Part shown: positions 12,831-28,029 of the stretch, in pieces
Layout of the letters: each line of letters begins with the position of its first letter
Numbering within the stretch: position 1 is the stretch's first letter
NCBI GenBank assembly: GCA_039881145.1
Contig: JAYKKI010000077.1
Location: 1,304,501 to 1,368,500, forward strand
Source of the DNA: Druceiella hillmani
Taxonomy: Eukaryota; Arthropoda; Insecta; Lepidoptera; Hepialidae
Reading direction: 5' to 3'
DNA: 64,000 bases
Program-made: the position numbers and the translations under genes
The notes under the pieces: generated by a model
Database searches by the model: none
What the model saw: the letters and a program-made list of their open reading frames with translations, nothing else
What the model was told of the DNA's origin: nothing

Positions 12831-14039
12831 AAAGGTCGGTTCAGTATCTACTAAAATGGGGAATTTCACCAAAATAATCCTAATTAAAAAATATTATGAA
12901 ATTCTAGCCTTTACTTTTTTAAGATTTTAAAACAAATGACTAAACGAATAAACGGGTGGGCGACTGACTTGCATGCCAGTTTGAAATTTTAATATTTTGA
13001 AAAAAAAGACTTGAAAATAGAAAATGATAACTGAAAACTTAATATTATTTAAAAGACTGCCGCTGACACATAAAAAATAGTGAATAGAATGTTACGATTT
13101 GCTCATTATTTTTCTCTATATTATGTGAATTCCATCTACTTGCAAATTTCATCTACTTATTAGCAGGAACTTGTGTATTTGCGGGGATATGAATAAGTAA
13201 GTAGTTTTACGGACATGTAATAGTTTTTAATGATCGTATTACTGTGTAAAAGAAGTATTGAATTTTGTATTGCTATTATTCCATTGTGGAAAGCGTACTT
13301 CTAGCGGTAGATGAATATAAGTTATACTGATAGCATTTTGAAGTAGTTATTTAACTTGCTTAAGAAATTCGGTCTAAAATTTTACAGTTTATAGAAAAGC
13401 TACTACAGTATTATTTTATAAATTTGAGATCTTTCCAGATTTCCTAATTTCAAATAGTTGAAATACAATCGATCTTCGTAGAAAAAATGGATTGTTGGTT
13501 ATAATAAAAGATGAAAGGTTGTGTATTTCTTTTAATGTAGCCTGTTTTAATAATCGTGCCTATTTTGGACATATTTAACAATATCACAAAAAAGTTACAT
13601 GTACTCGTATATATTTAAAACTATCTACATCTAATTTTTAATTACGTTTTCAATAAATAGGCAAAAATAAATTCCTGTAAAAATTTCGACATAATTTTCA
13701 AGATTCACGAAAATGATTTATTATGTATAAATATAACACAAATAGATGTTGAATTCAAATAATATTTAGAAAGTAGATAACTACTGGAAAAACTGTAAAG
13801 ATTTAATGATATGTGGACTGAAATAGTGGCCTCGATGGTTGCTTCAACTGCTATCATTTATAAAACAAGGCAAATTGTTTTTTATTTCTTCCTCAGCCAT
13901 ATTAACTGATATACAAATAAAAACAAAATAAGTCAATGGTTCTCCGTATTTATTCTGAAACAACTACTGAAACTTAGAACACGTTGTAATTACTGATAAT
14001 CCAGCTTATTTAAACTCATTTACCCTTCTTATAGCAAAA
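12831..14039. other. Intergenic DNA, no gene seen
   Basis: Open frames are short. Nothing recognised. Confidence 0.45.
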
Positions 14040-16215
<2,176 letters not shown>

Positions 16216-16462
16216 TTCTTGGGATATTTATTCCTTTTCTACCTAATGTTAATAGATTGATTTATAAGTGCAAACTGTAACAATTAATTTAATGAAAATC
16301 GATTTCGTATTAACTTTCTCTTGTACGTCCGCCCTTCTTCGATACAAATGAATTGAAGCTAATTGACTAATGATGGCTGGGGTCTTCAAAAATTTACATT
16401 GTTTTCAGTAATTAATTGATCATCCGTCGGTTTTACATAAACTAATTGGCTGCTGCCTAGAC

Positions 16463-16911
16463 ATGTACGCTTTCACATTAATTCTCATTCAAATACGACT
16501 GAAACAAATAACAATGGCTTGTAATAAAATAATCGATGTGGAAAGTGCTTATGTTAATTTTAAACTTACACTCAGCCATATTTTATTTTGCAAATATTTA
16601 CTCGGTGCCGGGAAAAGTAACAAAATTTCATTCACAATACGTTGCTGCTTCGGGATTTGTATCATGTTAGCTATCATGACGATTTATTATAACATGTGTT
16701 TTAAACTTTGGGACTTAGATTTTTTATGCAACTTCGTAGAGATTGCTTCAGAGTTTATTTGATAGGATTAAATGTGTTGTGGAAGAAGACTGTGTATAAA
16801 TATTTAATACGTAAAATGAACAAAATAGACCTAAACAAAATGTTCGACCATGACAAACTCCGTAATTTAATTTTAATTATCGCAAGTTTAATTAAATATA
16901 TTTTATTATAA
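16463..16911 (+). pseudogene. Gr-A: gustatory receptor, N-terminal exon, frameshifted
   Basis: The first frame (from 16463, or more likely the in-frame ATG at 16514) gives a Gr-like N-terminus with a hydrophobic segment around IRCCFGICIMLAIMTIYYN and stops at 16760-16762. The +1-shifted frame then carries LWKKTVYKYLIRKMNKIDL and DHDKLRN, which aligns with Gr-B FWKKHLHKRLFIKLRRIDE and DADLR at the same place in the protein. So one indel just before 16760 breaks the gene. After 16911 the rest of the expected exon (TM3-TM4) is not recognisable. The fold is the insect chemoreceptor type; an odorant receptor was considered, but the W-KK-K-L-ID block matches the Gr in this window. A last exon of the same family lies at 17918-18082. 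Confidence 0.6.
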
Positions 16912-17243
16912 TATCAGCCGCATGGAAATAATTTTCATTTCACATTTTTACACAACATCGTTAACAATATTCTGTTATATTTAGAAATATAATTACTTTT
17001 CACTCATATTTATTGTATAAAGAGGCGCATGTACTTGAATAATTAATTGTTTTAAAAGGACATATTTTCAAACTGAATTTGCGATATTAAGCACGAATTA
17101 TGGCTCTCAACATGATAACTAGAATGATCAACTTTTCATTTTGCTTCTTAAAGAGAAAACTATTTTTCATTTATCAATTTTGTTAAGAAAATTTACGGAT
17201 TTATGTCAATTTTCAAATCATGTATTTGAGGTTCAGGTGAAGC

Positions 17244-17283
17244 ATATTCTTATTTTCATATTTATATATGAAAATAAGAATAT
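17244..17283. repeat. Perfect 18-bp-stem hairpin
   Basis: 17244-17261 (ATATTCTTATTTTCATAT) pairs perfectly with 17266-17283, leaving a 4-nt loop TTAT. It lies between the two recognisable Gr-A exons. Confidence 0.85.
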
Positions 17284-17917
17284 TCCTATAAATGTGCTTT
17301 TAATTAATCTGTAAAATTCAAACATTATATCTTATATTTCCGTTGTTTTTAAATTTATTTTTTAACGTTTTTAAAGGTATTATTAAGCGTTAATGTGGTT
17401 CTGGGGCCAATCAAATATAAAGTGAGTTAAGACCTTATATTTCTTTCTAAAATGTTTTAAATTTAACTTATTTTGCTGATACAAGTGTGTACAAAGTATA
17501 TAAATTATTCGATTGATTTCATGAGCCATCCATCAATTTTGTTCCAACACCAATTTTTCATACATTTTACTCAGTGGACAAATATATTTTTTCCAGTATT
17601 ATGAATATTTCCTTACATTTGTTTGTTTCATTACATAGTATCGACGATTTCAGTATACGCCGTTGGCGATAATAGACGAAGAAGTGAAAAAAACAAAATC
17701 AAATTTGATAGAGTTTATAAACATTTTTGCTAATTTCCTATACTTTGGGTACTGATTATGTTAAATTTACGATATTATGAACTAGTTGTACTTTGTAAGG
17801 CACATTAACACCAATTTCTGTATTGAACATACTTTTTCTTGGCAAATTTCTAGTAAAGTAAGCATGGTATATACGCTTAGTAAGGTTTGAATTAAAGTCT
17901 ATGCTGCTTTTTTCCAG

Positions 17918-18082
17918 TTGCTATAAATAAAAACGTCTGGAACCAGTACAAGATTATTTCGATTCGAACAGGAACTCACCGTATTTAACATGTTCAATAT
18001 ACGCACGTCTCTGCTTCTCAGCTTCTTGAGCTTAACGGCGATGTATGTTATTGTCCTGATTCAGATTGTCAATTTTGCTTGA
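17918..18082 (+). pseudogene. Gr-A: gustatory receptor, last exon, frameshifted
   Basis: Follows a good acceptor (TGCTTTTTTCCAG, ending 17917). In phase 1 it reads AINKNVWNQYKIISIR; after one indel near 17965 it continues in another frame as EQELTVFNMFNIRTSLLLSF and then LTAMYVIVLIQIVNFA, stopping with TGA at 18080-18082. This is the Gr signature end (TM7 with the TYhhhhhQF motif, here TAMYVIVLIQI) and parallels the Gr-B last exon (FTACSMFQISASLLLSF, TQYVIAFVQM). The acceptor phase is the same as in Gr-B and Gr-D. Length of 165 nt compares with 179 in Gr-B. Middle exons for TM5-TM6 were not found. Confidence 0.65.
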
Positions 18083-20703
18083 ACCTTGTTTGCAAATACT
18101 TTTTTATTCTGATTGAATTTTTGAAATTTTTAAAAAGATTTCTTAGTTTCGAACACTTAATATTTTATCAATTTCGAGTTTTGGTGGAATTGATGCTACG
18201 GAGTCTCCGTCGAAAAACAGATCAAGTATTTTCATGGCATTCGATGCATCAGATAAAGAACTTATTTTTACATAATTCTGGTTAAATGAAGAATTTATTA
18301 TCCGATGGAAGTTTTGGTCATGATTATTATCGGAATATTGGCGTATATATATTAACTATTTAGGATACACCAAGTGACTTGTATTGGAAGAAGGTTTTCG
18401 TAGATGAATGGAAAGTGGACTTAACTTGGAGTTAGAATTTGTGTAAATAACGCTTTGTTAAAAAAATACATGTAGATCAAATTTTTTCACTTAATTAGAT
18501 GACAAATATTATCCTTGTGGTAATTTTAGTTTTTTACCAAAAATTGACAGTGAACATAAATGTATCTGTCAACAGTAAAAATTTCAATGTAGAAAGTTAA
18601 GAATAGTAACCCTGGACATTAATAAATCTCCTTTCGACAGAAACCTGATTATTTAGGTATGGTCATCAAAAAATTACTCACAATTGTTTCCTCGACCAAC
18701 ACATACAAATATGAATAAGAAAATTACATCTCAACAAATACAATTTACTGTCTAATGAAGAGTTACCTCGATATTAACTATTTAAATTTATAAAGTGCAA
18801 TTAAAAAGTTAGTTTTTAAGTTAATTTATTTATCAATCATAAACCTAATGATCATAAAATTATATCAAAATTTCATTATGGATATACTTTATATGCTTAG
18901 GTTTTAAATTTCAATGAATATCATATTTGAAGAAATTTGTGTCTGTAATTTTGTAATTTTTAAAATTTGTTTAAACTCGAATGTTCTCTCTAGCCTTCCA
19001 GTCTTATGGCAACACATATGGAAAACTCTTTTTACCTTAGTTAATATGAAATTAAAACATCTACTATTCACGTAAACTTGTGTATAAAACAGTTATATTT
19101 ACTTTCTCAACCAATACGTACACATATAAATATGAATAGAAATGATATCTCGGCAAACACGGTTTATATTAGAGAGTGTTATTAATACATATCATTTTCA
19201 CAATTAATATCAGCTATATAGGCGTGTAGAGTGCAGTCAAAATGGGACCTTTTTGACTCTAATCTTTTTCACAATTAAATGAACAAATCTAACCTTTTGA
19301 TATTTCGAAGTTAATTTATAATTAATCATAAACTTAATGATATCAAAATTTCAATAAAGTGATAAAGTACATGGGTAATATTTTAATATTTTAAACTGCA
19401 ATTTTATATGAATATAACATTTTCATAAATTTGTCTGTCTGTATTTAATTCTAAATTACTCTAATGTACACAACACAAAGTTGTTTTCTCAGCATCCATT
19501 TGATTTACAATAACATGATTGCTATGTAATTTAATGTAACATTTAATTTATTAAATGTATTTTACAGAAATATGATGTACCCTTAAGTGTTTAAATGTAT
19601 AAAACTGCTTACAGAATCCTCGTAACGGAGTTCTTGTAATATATAAAAAATTGTCTTTTTTAATTAAACTAAAATATGAATGAAATTTACTTAAATATAG
19701 TATTTTGAGTATCTACTTAATAAAAGTACTTTAAAATTTAATGCAATGTAAACGGCGGGAGCATTTAATTTTTTAGCATTTAAAATTCGGCAAAAAATTA
19801 CTGATTCGTAACATACTTAATTGAATTTAATTAAGTTTAAAATCGTAAGATTTATTAATTCATAAATAAAAATATATTAAAACAAACCTATAATGCCACA
19901 TACAATTGTTTAATTATTATCTTATTAATTTGAGTTTTAAATATTCTACACAGGGAAAAAGAACCGCAGCTTAAATTTGTGTGCATTGTCAGCAGCACGC
20001 GTTTGAAGACATGATCCAAATTAATAAGGTTGAATCCACCAGATGACTTAATTTAAATATGTTAATTTCTTAATGCGAACGTATATTAAATATGTTGGCA
20101 TTAAGAAATTTTTAGTTATTTGTGTAATTAGTGTTTTTATTGTTTTATATTGGTACAAACATCAGAGATAGTAAATATTGCACGATACCATTCGCATTCG
20201 ATTTTGCTTATATAATGTTTGGCATTAGATGCGCCACTTAGTGCTACAGCTTCATGGTGATCTATATGCAAATAGGGTAATATTTCGTGTGTGTGGCGTT
20301 AAACATAGCTGCAATTAGGTGACTGATACTCACAAAGGAGCGCGCTCCTGGCAGTTACTTCGTTAGTTCTTTATTACTGTAGTTAGTCAGCCGAGCCTTT
20401 TCGGGCAATCAAGGTCTATCCTGTCAATTAGTTAATCAGTTTCCATCTTCTGATGCGTAAATGCAGTTGAGAATAATAGTCAAAGAATTAATTTAATAAC
20501 AAAGTGTTCAAAAATCATAGAATGTTATTTTGACGACAGTGATAAAGATTTTCCAAATTCAGAATTATCAGTTATCAATGAAACTACTAAAAATAAATAT
20601 GTACGTGCCCAATCCGGAACCTTCAATATAATAATAACAAATATTTAATGAAATACTATCAAGGAACACATGACAAGGGAATTCAATCAAATTAGCCTAT
20701 TTA
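18083..20703. other. Intergenic DNA, no gene seen
   Basis: Very AT-rich. A 13-bp-stem inverted repeat (AATTTCTTAATGC at 20064-20076 with its complement at 20098-20110) is the only structure noted. No gene recognised. Confidence 0.5.
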
Positions 20704-22783
20704 AGGTGGATCGAGGCGAATCGGATCACCTAATTTTTGAAAATCAGAAAATCACACTAAAGTGTTATTTATGTTATTTTTATTAATCAAATTGTAATCA
20801 GTAACTTTCATTCAGGCGTTGCTTTATTCTTAATTTTTTAACATTTTCTTTGCAGTAAGTCTTTGTGTTATTTTCCGAAACTGTCTTGTCTTCGTTAACT
20901 TACTTCCTTGTTTCTTTTTCGAGAATATTTGTCTTACTTTGAGGTGATGTTAAATGTAAGACCGGTTTTGAATTTTACGAATTCTCTAAGACTCTGTTAA
21001 TGACTTCAAAGGTGATCGAAGAATTTTTTTTAAATCGTTTTGCATTAGTTGACTGGGTTTTATCAGATGTTTTGAACTTGTGAATAGCACTGCATTATCA
21101 ACTTATCGTGTATTCGTAACTTGTACTTGTTCTGTCCTGGAAGATTGGACTTGCGGCTGCATTTGTTGGGTACTTGCGAATTGGACTTGGTATTCCGCAA
21201 TATCCAATTTGTGATCAGCAATAAACTTATAGTCAGCTATACCATAATGCTATACCATTGGCGTTTAATGTAAATATTCCAGTCTTTTTGAAACCTTTTG
21301 GAGCATTCCCAACAGTGACAAACTGATTAAAAGCCTGTTTGAAAAGTCCTCCAAAAAGAACCTTAGTGATTCCTTTATTTGGACGTGAGTTTTGGCATAT
21401 TATAGCTTCTAGTTGATTATAGGATTTGAGCGGTTTGAAAATGATACGATAATGATCGAGTGGTTCTAGGGCACGTGATGTGTGTGGAGGAAGAGGAAAA
21501 AACTTTATTCTAAAAGAGACACACAAGTCTACCACTGAGTAGCTTATATCAAACGCATGCCCATGTAATAAGAAGAATTACTTTTCCTTGGGTCTAATAC
21601 TAATTAAAAAGTTGCAACCACAACTAAAATGTTTCTTCGATTACCCATCCCTTCTCTGTTATGACAACTTCAGTACGAAGTGGCATGCCTATCAGAAAAT
21701 TGTCCCGTTTACGCAAACCATTCAACAGAACAAATGAAGGTATGTATTGGTATACAGCATTCACACAGTCTAGGATGGTTACATTTTTACCTCGTTTAAC
21801 ACTTGTCATGCTGACAATATTTTTTGCACCTTTGTCGGCTATAATTTTGAGTAGGAAATTATTAAACGGTTTCTTTGTTTCGTCCACATTGTACACACAT
21901 GCGGGTCTTCCTTTTAAATTGTTGTTATCTATCACTAATTCCAAAGTCTTAAAGAACTCTGGAACTTTTTCCTTGTTCATAAAATCAACCCTTGCTCTTG
22001 ATACATCTTCTGGCTTTCGATTAGTTAATTTCTTATTTTTTTTCATGAAACGATGGAATCCATCCTGTCCAGCCATTCCTTCACTTGACGCTCAGCAAAT
22101 CCAAACGTATACTTACGAACACTTACTAAGTGCAATAACCACTTTTCCGCGTTCTCGCCTAGAACTGACTGTCCACCTCGAGGCCTAATAATAATTTTGG
22201 AGAAAGAGACACTTCATTACAAACTCGCTTATGGTACTTCATAAATTTCAGCAGCTCCACGTAAAGTTAATTGCATGGCTAAAACCATCTGAAATAAAAT
22301 AAATATGAATCAATATGCTCAACCAGGCAATAAATTATTCCAGAAGTGTGATCCGATTCACCCCCGGCGACATGATACGATTCAAGACTTTTGTAATAAA
22401 CAATTTAAAAAAATAACCTCTAAGATCATTATTCAAAGCGCATCGGTTCTCCAACATAGACACTTTGCTAAACAAAATAAAGCAATATAGTCGAAATTCT
22501 AACAAATATCCTTAATAGGATACAAAGAATTCGTAAGTACTAAGCGATGAGCGCAAAATTGCAACACATTCGAACTCGAACGTTTGTTCGAGTCGCTGGC
22601 TAGTTACGCTGACATTGATGTACAAGTGATATTGAAACACTGCTTACGTCAGGAAGTGCAGGATGAGAGGGGGACGGAAGGTGTCAGTTGGGTGCATTCC
22701 GCGTGAATGCTATATTTCAAATATCAACAGATTTCTTATTTTGATCCGATTCGTCCTGCTATCCGATTCGCCTCGGTCTACCC
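20704..22783 (-). mobile_element. Complete but dead pogo/Tigger-like DNA transposon
   Basis: Ends are inverted repeats: left AGGTGGATCGAGGCGAATCG from 20704, right end (reverse complement) GGGTAGACCGAGGCGAATCG up to 22783, with a few mismatches. Both ends are flanked by TA (20702-20703 and 22784-22785), the target duplication expected for the Tc1/mariner/pogo superfamily. The 2.08-kb length and the interior transposase agree with an autonomous ancestor. TCCGATTC-type motifs recur near the ends (20717-20725 inverted, 22352-22360, 22745-22753, 22762-22770). Confidence 0.8.
20850..22290 (-). pseudogene. pogo/Tigger-like transposase (DDE_1), broken
   Basis: Read on the minus strand: QLTLRGAAEIYEVP (helix-turn-helix end), PRGGQSVLGENAEKWL and GFAERQVKEW (CENP-B-like second DNA-binding region), a frameshift near 22075, then FHRFMKKNKKLTNRKPEDVS, VYNVDETKKPF (first catalytic Asp in NVDE) and on to VITEKGWV at about 21640. 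The segment with the second catalytic Asp (LLLDGH in the family) is missing or scrambled between about 21535 and 21640. Then FFPLPPHTSRALEPLD and a tail to about 20850, with a TAA near 21105. The arrangement is that of Tigger/jerky-type transposases of about 500 residues. It has at least two frameshifts, one deletion and stops, so it is not functional. Confidence 0.8.
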
Positions 22784-23599
22784 TACGTTATTTCAATAGC
22801 TTTAAAAAACTGCTTGATTTCTAAATCTATTATCTCCATTTTTATTCGATCTTATTTTCACTTTGTAAGCGGCATCACAGTACAGTTTACATCATCAGAC
22901 CGACTCTAGAAGGACCTACGAGTAGTCATAAGATCCAACTCATATATAGATTTCGATCCCAATTTCATATATAGTTTTCAACGTCCCATTTATCTAAATA
23001 GTTCTTCAAAAGATGACGTATCTATCACATAGTACATACATAAAGGTATGTTATGTAGGTACACTCAGTATGGGCCTTCTTTTGACTTCGACTACGTCCG
23101 GTAAAAAATCAATTATTATTATTTTTTTCGATCACAAGTGACCGGTAGGACACCCGTCGCCATAGGCTTGTACATATAATAAATAGAAAATAATTAATAG
23201 AAATTGAAATCGCTTCTTGTCAACATGATCGCATTAAACACTTTCGTTTTTTATACAAGTTAAATCTCTTGGAAGTTCATAGCTAGTAGCTTCAAATTAC
23301 ACTCATATTACTTTTTCATCCTCTCGTTTCCAAATGGACCCTGGCAAATGACTACGATTATCGAAAATAGCTTCACAATACATTTTTTATTTCTTTTCTC
23401 CCAACGCCTTACAGATTATTTCTAGTTTTCCTGTATGTTATCGAGTAATCGTATGATAAAGACGATATAAGTACCTGCAAAAACCACCTAATAAGATATA
23501 AGACTGTATTACACAAAGTTTTGAATGGAAATTGTAGCAGGTTATATGCTCTACAATATTTAAGAACACATCTAATATACGATAAATAGTTACTGAGAT
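22784..23599. other. Intergenic DNA, no gene seen
   Basis: Contains an ATT-rich stretch near 23110-23130 that could be the tail of an old retrotransposon, but no coding similarity. Confidence 0.4.
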
Positions 23600-23820
23600 A
23601 TTATTGTGGAAAAAATAAATACCTACATACTCGTATATTTTTTCAAGACAGGAAAATTAGGTTTTCCCTGAAGGTGAAAATATAGAAAATTAGTGTAATA
23701 CAGAAATGTGATTATAGTTTTATTGTAATTCTGATAAATATTTCTAAAACATTGATAGAAATGTAGACACTATTCAATAATAAAAATTCAAATCCCTGAC
23801 AACATTTTGGCATACTGCAG
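23600..23820 (-). repeat. 220-bp dispersed repeat, copy 1 (inverted)
   Basis: The reverse complement of this stretch matches 25771-25990 and more weakly 30425-30640: GTATGCCAAAAT, then TTATTATTGAATAGTGTC, then CTAATTTTCCTGTCTTGAAA. The family is unknown. Confidence 0.75.
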
Positions 23821-25770
23821 CGAACCGTTCTAATTTATCTAGCAAAATCTGTTTGATTACTGCTATTAAATTACTGATACAGTTTACATTTCCAGTAGCG
23901 AAATTATATAGTTTTATTCAATTAACATATCAATCTATATTTATACACTTCTCATACTTATATGGTAATTAATTCATGCAACTGCACGTTAGTCTGCTGA
24001 ACAGGTAACGGTGAATTCTTAGCGGGTTCATTTTACTGCCTACTGGATATAGATTTTTTTTTTGCTTTTTAAATTAAGATTCTGTACTTTTACATAAACA
24101 AAAACAATTAATACCTAAATTTCTCAGCATTAGTTCCTACAATTTTAATATTATTTGGCACTTTCAGGTTGCGCGCTCGATATGAAGCAGCCTACTGTCT
24201 GGTACAAACAAGTTTCTTCATCATTTCATCCAATCCTCAGCAGAATACGTACATCAACAATAACGTGTAATGTAAGATCATATGTTTCGGATAATACATT
24301 TCTCTCTCTTATCTTTTTTTTTTGAAACGTTATTTTGCTTAAACGATAGAATCCCGTCGTTCCAACGACTGTAAAAAAATGGCTACAATTATCCTGAAGA
24401 GATCCAAACAGCATTGTAGCTCACTCAACTATTTTTATGTCTGAAAATAATTTTGATGTAAGTCTTTTAAATATTAATATCGAAATCAATGTCTTATAAA
24501 GCAAAAGGATAAGAAGGTCAGATTTTGGTATTAATGAGTTTTAGTACCAATTATATTTTGACAATTGTCAGTATTTGTCTAAATTTAATTACGTAATATT
24601 ATCTGAGAAAGAAAAAAAATTAAATGTAATTCGTTTAACTACTTAATTTAATTACATTAATTTAAAAATATACTCCCAAAATTTCCGTTAACAAATACTG
24701 TCGCTAATAGTAAATAAATTAAAATTTGAACTTCATAAGGTTTGCGAAATCGTTTTTGAAAATGGGGCTAACAAATACGATAAAGCGTAATAATATATAA
24801 AGTAAACTTCTTTTATTTTTGCATACTCCGTCTACTAGAAGAGGGAGTCAAAATATCACAGAGGAATCAAAATGTTTTTTGGTGTGAAATTGTTTATTTA
24901 ATAATAAAAAAAATTATAAAACATGATAAATAATTATCGATCTCGTTAAACATAACGTAATTGTAAAACAAATAAACGAGGGAGCCCCATTTTCCTTCAA
25001 CTCATTATTTTATTTCAGATGTAGACAGTAATTATGGGCTTGTGGAAGAATAATACATGGTTTAAAAACACGTTTGTTGTGTTTTTTAAAATAAAAAGAA
25101 CTATATTGCACCTAAGAAATTTATAATTTATGTATGGTCAGCTTGTTGACACGGTTTGTTTTCAGTTTTGATTGAAATGATATGATGGATTTTTTGTTTT
25201 GATTACAATTATATTACTCAAACATAAGAAACAAAAAAACCTGACCGTCAAATCCCGTCACCAGTAAATGAGGATAACACTTTAACGCACAACTTCCCCA
25301 TTAATATATATAATTTTGAAAATCTTGAAATATAATAAAGAAAAGCGAATCACAAAACACAAAATAAATGTGTAAAGAAATGAGTGAGCCAAGCCAAAAA
25401 CGGCTAAACAGAAAAGCGATAGTAAAGGATCAAACCCAAAATGTCAATTGTATGAGAATATTATTCGTCACAATATAGTCCTACACTTTATGTTTTGTTA
25501 CCTTTAAGTAATTTATGCTCGAAATTTAGTGATTTAATAATTATTAAATATCATTTAGTATTTTTACTTCTATATGCGACTTCATAAAAAAAAATATTGT
25601 TACATACCTAGGTTCTTGTTTTTTTTTTATTATCTATAGTTTAAAGTTCTGTTCAGTAGCAATATTGACGATATATTGACAATATAAATCCACCTACTCA
25701 TCGTGTCGCTTTGCTTTTGTTAACATTATTAATTAAGAAGGTTTTGTTATTAATATTATAAAAACCTTTG
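23821..25770. other. DNA between inverted copies of the 220-bp repeat
   Basis: No gene recognised in about 1.95 kb. If the two 220-bp copies are ends of one element this would be its interior, but it carries no transposase that I can see. Confidence 0.4.
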
Positions 25771-25990
25771 TATGCCAAAATATCGTCAGAGATGTGGATT
25801 TTTATTATTGAATAGTGTCCACATTTATATCAATTTTTTTAAAAATATTTATCAGAATTACAATAGAACTGTATTGACATTTCTGTATTACACTAATTTT
25901 CCATATTTTTATCTTCAAGGAAAACCTAATTTTCCTGTCTTGAAAAAATATACGAGTATATATATTATTTCTTTTTGGCGATAAATTTAG
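25771..25990 (+). repeat. 220-bp dispersed repeat, copy 2
   Basis: Direct-orientation copy; see the inverted copy at 23600-23820. Both overlapping open frames here are repeat sequence, not genes. Confidence 0.75.
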
Positions 25991-26311
25991 TATAAGTTGG
26001 AATATGTTCGTATTCACAAATGACTAGTGTAATTTTTGCTCGTTATAAGCGGTTTAAGTGGCGTCTGAAGAGAAGTTTCTTAACAAGCGCCCTCTCGACA
26101 TGGAGGGGAATATTTATAGGGCAGATAGCATCAGTGACGGATAATTTTGTGAATGTACACACACTAGTAAAACTGATAAATGCGAAACTTTGGCTGTTAA
26201 TATTGTGTGAATCATAATAAACTAAATGTATGTGAATATTAATAATTAAATACAAGCAGAATAGTACAACACGAGGTAATATAAAACACATACATAAAGA
26301 ATACATACATA
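25991..26311. other. Short intergenic stretch
   Basis: Open frames on both strands (26020-26217 and 26043-26306) overlap one another and match nothing I know. A GC-richer patch lies at 26050-26130. Confidence 0.35.
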
Positions 26312-27490
26312 TCTACGAAATAATTTTCCAATGTAGCGTTTAGGTACTAGATAGTGTTATCGTAATTTTTTTATTTTTTCATAGGGGCGTAGTTAAAATT
26401 TAGCTAACACACGCATACACACATATACACACACGCATACACACATATACACACACGCACACACACTATTCCACATTTTGAAGGGACTATCTCATTATTG
26501 AGATATTTCGTCAAAGAAATTTATGCAAGACTTTAGAGTTTATTTTGAAACTTCTTTTAAATGACACAATCTAATGACGAATGATCGAACTCTATGAGAT
26601 CTGCGAAAAGAGAAACATTTCAGATCAGTGCCATAAATTTGTCGCGAAAACTTCGTGATAAAACATGGACCTATTAGCCACTGGGAGAGGAGTTAAACCA
26701 GTTTACTACCAGGATCAAAATACGAGGGGCAAGGGGATCATAATCATTTGTAATTGGCTAAGGCCTTCTAATTATAATTGGTCAGAAAACGCGCTAATCA
26801 TATGTGCGTAAATCATAACTGTCGCGGCTGTAACGTTATTGATAAACCATTGTTCGATAGTATTTATTTACCGAGCTACATATTATCGAACTATGGAAAG
26901 TTATTCTCTTTAATCTGCACTTTTTTTCTTTAAACTTGTTCCAACCAATCTTAATAATAATTCAAATATAATTTAAGACGTTATATTAAAAGTTCCCTGT
27001 TAAAAATATTCTGTACATAGTAGGACTAACAATTTTTATCACGTATTAATTTATTTAGCAGTTTTAAAATTACAAGGATGAAAATTGCAGAATTATGAGG
27101 ATGAGTACAATGTCGTCATTTACCTTTATTTCGTATTTATTGCCAAATCAAAAAGCCAAAATATTTTGTCATCATAATCCTACGTGGACTGATTTCATAA
27201 GGTTGATGAAAATAATATTCGTTCAATATACATGCAAAATTAATCACACAAATAAAGTTTAATTCAAATAAAGAAAATCACCCAATGTATAATGAAAAAA
27301 ATTGGGCTGAAAATAATAGAAATTTTCGTCCAAAAACACTATATATTTAAAAAAGAGTGTAAGTCGTCTAATGAATATTTAAACAATAATATATATTTCC
27401 TAGTATATTAAAACCTAACACTACTACTATTCAATATATTTAAGTAACTCAGTGCTTGTGCATATTTACTTAAAGTACGTTATTGAAAAT
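26312..27490 (+). repeat. Left arm of a large foldback repeat
   Basis: The reverse complement recurs at about 28030-28984. Matching blocks, from outside in: AATTTTCCAATGTA; a CA-rich tract (26405-26468 against a GT tract at 28857-28905); GGGACTATCTCAT.ATTGA; AAAGAAATTTATGCAA; AACCATTGTTCGATAGTATT with TATTTACCGAGCTAC; ATTTCGTATTTA; ATATTTCCTAGTA; ATATATTTAAGT. Identity is moderate and falls towards the centre. Confidence 0.8.
26405..26468. repeat. (CA)n-rich microsatellite
   Basis: ACACACGCATACACACATAT-type repeats, mirrored by a GT-rich tract in the other arm of the foldback. Confidence 0.9.
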
Positions 27491-27841
27491 ATATATATTA
27501 TATTATCCATATATATATTTATATTACCCATATTACGGAGTAGGTAACTCATTAATATGCCATATGCGGGAGCCACATTTTTAAAAATATGGATTCTTAA
27601 GGGCATACTTTAACATCTGTATCATTGACGCGTTGCCATCGGTAGTAGTCGTAGTTTTATTCAATACTGTTATGTAAGATATGCTCCCTCATGTGAAAAG
27701 TATATGATATATGTTTTATTAAAAAAATTTAGTTTTTGTAAAAAAAATCAAACGAAGACAAAAGGCTTTTAATTTTTTAGCATTAAATGCCTTTTTTGCA
27801 AATACGGGTTTGTCGTCTATGCAACTATATTATTGAAAATG

Positions 27842-27889
<48 letters not shown>

Positions 27890-28029
27890 CATTTCCAATG
27901 ACTTAATTAAATTAATGTGCTCGAGTAATGAGTCACTAAATTATATTATATATAAATAGCGGACATATTGTGACTTAGCAAAAATGGGGATTTCAGTTGG
28001 AAAAATTTTTCTCCGTCTATTTTATATGT
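27491..28029. other. Centre of the foldback, with a (TA)n tract
   Basis: No clear pairing partner. Contains a (TA)n microsatellite at 27840-27888. No gene seen. Confidence 0.5.

Noticed and set aside
21661..22188. 175-codon + strand open frame
   Set aside because: It is the antisense shadow of the pogo-like transposase, whose motifs are all on the minus strand.
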